A stretch of DNA of 14,516 bases, from positions 1 to 14,516 of the forward strand of contig CALBHK010000422.1 in the NCBI GenBank assembly GCA_937894565.1, given 5' to 3'. The translations under genes and the position numbers were made by a program. The notes under the pieces were generated by a model. The model was not told the origin of the DNA. It ran no database searches and worked only from the letters and a program-made list of their open reading frames with translations. Below are positions 13,489 through 14,516 of this stretch, in pieces. The DNA is from an uncultured Chlamydiae bacterium (lineage in GTDB: Bacteria > Chlamydiota > Chlamydiia > Chlamydiales > CALBHK01). Every line of letters begins with the position of its first letter. Position 1 is the first letter of the stretch.

Positions 13489-14490
13489 TTAAAAATGGTC
13501 AAAATTTGTATAACGCATTTGAATGACCTCTCCATGTTTGTTGTAGATGAGCTGATCCGTTTGATCGGTGATATGGCCGATATTGAACAGAGGTGATTTA
13601 AATGTGTTTTGAAAGGAGTTTTGAACAGATTCAAAATCATCTGCAGAAACACTTAAAAGCAAGCAGTAATCTTCTCCACCGGTCAATACAAGCTCAAGAG
13701 AGTCCCATTTGTTTTCTAAACTGACTAGAGTAAGTGGCACGGAGATGGGTAATTGAGAAGTTTCGATGATGGCTCCCTTGTGAGAGCTTTTGATCAGTCG
13801 TCTCAAATCACAGTCTAACCCGTCTGAAATATCCATCATGGCATGCAATGCATTGTACGCAGCTAACCATGCCCCCTGTTTAGGATCAGGTTCAGGATGA
13901 AAATGCGCGCGAAGAAGATATTCAACATCCTCTGTTTTTCTTATTTTCTCTTGAAGGGCTTTTAATCCTCCTCCTGAGTCACCCAAATACCCGCTCACAC
14001 AGATGACATCCCCAACTTGGGCTTGATGACGGTATTTTATTCTCTCTGTAATGGCACAACCCATTAAAGTAAGATTGAGAAAAATATCTCTTTTTGATCC
14101 AACCGTATCGCCTCCTAAAAGAAGGATATTCCATTTCTCACAAGCCGCTTTCACTCCCTGGATGAGGTTGTGTATCCATGTGCTGTTCACTTCCCTTGGA
14201 AGTGCTATCGATAAAAAGGCATACTTTGGCTCGCCTCCCATAGCAGTTATATCACTGACATTGACAGCAACTGTCTTGTATCCAAGATCTGTCGCTGCGA
14301 TCTGATCTTTTAAAAAGTGCACCCCTTCAACCAATGCATCTGTCGTGACAAGCCATGCCATGCCTTGTTCTGTAGGCCCTCGTTCTGTAGGAATGACCGC
14401 ACAATCATCGCCAATTCCCACAATAGGGCTTGGGGAGGGAAATTGTTTTGTCAAATACTCAATAAATCTTTCTTCATTCAAATTTTGAAA
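13489..14490 (-). CDS. thiL: thiamine-monophosphate kinase ThiL, N-terminus missing
   Basis: A 333-residue part of ThiL, the AIR-synthase-related kinase that converts thiamine monophosphate to thiamine diphosphate. Motifs are VGIGDDCAVI (24-33), LVTTDALVEGVHFL (47-60), the metal site NVSDITAMGGEPKY (77-90), LLLGGDTVGSKRD, VSGYLGDSGGG, MMDISDGLDCDLRR and TGGEDYCLL. Family length is about 325-340, so only a few N-terminal residues are lost. A frame running to a GTG at 14505 is false: its first five codons (MLFRS) are Illumina adapter sequence. The true start and the operon promoter lie beyond the contig end. The gene leads the thiL-thiD-tenA operon. A 15-bp in-frame tandem duplication adds a second PTE-R/Q-G unit at about residues 34-43, in the loop between two conserved motifs. 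Confidence 0.93.
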   Translation of the reverse strand, partial: FQNLNEERFIEYLTKQFPSPSPIVGIGDDCAVIPTERGPTEQGMAWLVTTDALVEGVHFLKDQIAATDLGYKTVAVNVSDITAMGGEPKYAFLSIALPREVNSTWIHNLIQGVKAACEKWNILLLGGDTVGSKRDIFLNLTLMGCAITERIKYRHQAQVGDVICVSGYLGDSGGGLKALQEKIRKTEDVEYLLRAHFHPEPDPKQGAWLAAYNALHAMMDISDGLDCDLRRLIKSSHKGAIIETSQLPISVPLTLVSLENKWDSLELVLTGGEDYCLLLSVSADDFESVQNSFQNTFKSPLFNIGHITDQTDQLIYNKHGEVIQMRYTNFDHF

Positions 14491-14516
14491 AGATCGGAAG
14501 AGCACACGTCTGAACT
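14491..14516 (+). other. Illumina sequencing adapter left at the contig end
   Basis: From 14491 to the last base the sequence starts AGATCGGAAGAGC and continues through CACACGTCTGAACT, identical over 26 bases to the TruSeq read-1 3' adapter. It is not genomic and should be trimmed. It also marks 14490 as the last usable base. Confidence 0.97.

Overview
The window is low-GC bacterial DNA with short intergenic gaps. The best-supported affiliation is the Chlamydiota, probably an environmental (amoeba-associated, Parachlamydia-like) lineage. ftsY lies divergent to sucC-sucD, the arrangement I recall from Chlamydia genomes, and several genes have no recognisable relatives outside such organisms. 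This is inference from gene order and protein character; no search was run. The window looks like a complete assembly contig: it begins inside a repeat and ends in Illumina adapter sequence (14491-14516) that has been joined onto the thiL gene.

Left part (1-1401): a repeat-rich start; a small secreted tyrosine-rich protein behind a consensus sigma70-type promoter; and a Phd/YefM-RelE toxin-antitoxin pair. The toxin gene is broken by a 162-bp palindromic MITE flanked by a TTTG target duplication. Removing the MITE and one TTTG restores an intact 85-residue RelE-like toxin in frame, including the C-terminal strand with its Arg and Tyr residues. The antitoxin and its TGTACA-containing operator appear intact.

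Central housekeeping part (1402-5634): ftsY (signal recognition particle receptor) reads leftward. Diverging from it is a tightly coupled sucC-sucD operon for succinyl-CoA synthetase. A site-2-protease-like M50 membrane metalloprotease follows, overlapping the end of sucD and starting at TTG.

Middle accessory part (5635-9048): a membrane protein made of two duplicated halves; a 460-bp gene-free stretch with three short hairpin repeats, a 164-bp foldback MITE and a 32-bp end-to-end derivative of it; then a leftward nfeD-like/flotillin operon for a membrane-microdomain scaffold.

Right part: a rightward two-gene operon of unknown function (182 aa and 735 aa; the larger protein has one hydrophobic segment and a strongly basic patch), convergent with a leftward thiL-thiD-tenA thiamine operon. 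TenA would release the aminopyrimidine from damaged thiamine, ThiD would phosphorylate it, and ThiL would make thiamine diphosphate from thiamine monophosphate. ThiE, needed to join pyrimidine and thiazole, is not in the window. No rRNA, tRNA, CRISPR array or transposase gene was seen.
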